Positions 63,375 to 64,000 of a stretch of 64,000 nt of DNA are shown here, piece by piece; the stretch's first letter is position 1; each line of letters opens with the position of its first letter. The translations under genes were made by a program, and so were the position numbers. The notes below the pieces were generated by a model. That model worked only from the letters and a program-made list of their open reading frames with translations, did no database searches and was not told where the DNA came from. Source of the stretch: Arthrobacter sp. PAMC25564 (GTDB taxonomy: Bacteria > Actinomycetota > Actinomycetes > Actinomycetales > Micrococcaceae); contig NZ_CP039290.1 of NCBI RefSeq assembly GCF_004798705.1, forward strand, positions 2,728,001 to 2,792,000, in the 5' to 3' direction.

Positions 63375-64000
63375 ATGCCAAAAACCTACAACGGCACCCG
63401 GTCGGGGGGCCGGGCGCGTAACCCGCTCCGGGATCCGCGCGACCGCCGCCTGAACCGGATCGCCGGGCCGTCGTCGCTGGTCCTCTTCGGGGTCACGGGG
63501 GATCTTGCCCGTAAGAAGCTCATGCCTGCCGTCTATGACCTGGCGAACCGGGGGTTGTTGCCGCCGAGCTTCGCCCTGGTGGGCTTCGCCCGGCGGGAGT
63601 GGGAGGACGAGGACTTCGCCGCGGAGGTGAAGGCCTCGGTGAAGGCCTATGCCCGGACCCCGTTCGATGAAACGGTGTGGGAGCAGCTCGCCGCGGGCAT
63701 CCGCTTCGTCCAGGGCGAGTTCGACGACGACGCCGCCTTCGAGCGGCTGACCGCCACGCTCGATGAGCTCGACGGGCAGCGCGGCACGCGGGGCAACCAC
63801 GCGTTCTACCTGTCCATCCCGCCGAAGGCCTTCGAGCTGGTCTGCCGCCAGCTCTCCAAACACGGGCTGGCCCAGGCCGAGGACGGGAAGTGGCGGCGGG
63901 TGGTGATCGAGAAGCCGTTCGGGCACGACCTGGCCTCGGCCCGGCAGCTCAACGGCATTGTCGAGTCGGTGTTCCCGCCGGACGCGGTCTTCCGGATCGA
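63375..64000 (+). CDS. zwf: glucose-6-phosphate 1-dehydrogenase (partial, cut by window end)
   Basis: The first 208 codons are present and the gene continues beyond the window. The NADP motif SSLVLFGVTGDLARKKLMPA is complete at residues 32-51, and the substrate motif begins with RRVVIEKPFGHDL. It is the first enzyme of the oxidative pentose phosphate pathway. The ATG at 63375 lies 15 bases after the pgi stop and begins PKTYNGTRSGGR. It is the fourth gene of the operon. Confidence 0.95.
   Translation, partial: MPKTYNGTRSGGRARNPLRDPRDRRLNRIAGPSSLVLFGVTGDLARKKLMPAVYDLANRGLLPPSFALVGFARREWEDEDFAAEVKASVKAYARTPFDETVWEQLAAGIRFVQGEFDDDAAFERLTATLDELDGQRGTRGNHAFYLSIPPKAFELVCRQLSKHGLAQAEDGKWRRVVIEKPFGHDLASARQLNGIVESVFPPDAVFRI

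Overview
The window is high-GC and reads as the chromosome of an Arthrobacter-type actinobacterium (Micrococcales). Evidence for this is gene content and order: suf/ABC/ctaA/ctaB/tkt/tal/zwf, bioYMN, the fabG-DUF3099-SURF1 block, a GT4-type glycogen synthase divergent from glgC, and many genes with an actinobacterial leaderless promoter (TAnnnT ending 6-8 bases before the start codon). No rRNA, tRNA, CRISPR array, intact insertion sequence or prophage was seen. The call to genus level is inference.

Layout. 1-5.6 kb: a possible gene remnant, malQ, a membrane M50-like peptidase, a glutathionyl-hydroquinone-reductase-like protein and a FUSC membrane protein. 5.6-12.2 kb: fatty-acid beta-oxidation genes (MaoC hydratase, long FabG-type reductase, thiolase) divergent from a TetR regulator and acyl-CoA oxidase, with a palindrome between them. 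12.2-15 kb: glgA and glgC. 15-21 kb: an odd zinc-ribbon SDR, then a DosR/DosS-like hypoxia or dormancy module made of a response regulator, a GAF histidine kinase, a universal stress protein and two flavin-binding-barrel proteins. 21-28.3 kb: transglutaminase/alpha-E/ATP-grasp operon, YeiH-type exporter and aminopeptidase N. 28.3-30.9 kb: a scrambled island with a truncated SDR, a flavoprotein disulfide reductase and a FUSC pseudogene. 30.9-44.2 kb: housekeeping genes (lipoate ligase, L31B, rRNA methylase, TauE, ABC ATPase, serB, two SDRs, hsp20, SURF1, ABC-F, biotin ECF transporter). 44.3-47.9 kb: thiolase, acyl-CoA ligase, zinc peptidase. 48-53.3 kb: suf operon. 53.4-57.9 kb: ABC exporter, heme A synthase, DedA, heme O synthase. 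58.4-64 kb: pentose-phosphate operon tkt-tal-pgi-zwf, with zwf cut by the window edge.

The most interesting signals are: (1) five related GGGyC-N4-GnCCC boxes upstream of the DosR-like regulator, the stress protein, both flavin-barrel proteins and a distant hsp20, with near-identical spacing to the predicted transcription start at three of them; (2) two very long perfect hairpins (23 and 27 bp stems) that share an AGCGC loop core, one of which supplies the stop codon of a DedA gene; (3) a nested GNRA-capped RNA-like structure upstream of tkt; (4) an SDR with an N-terminal CxxC/CxxC module and no catalytic tyrosine at the usual place; (5) the pseudogene island at 28.3-30.9 kb.
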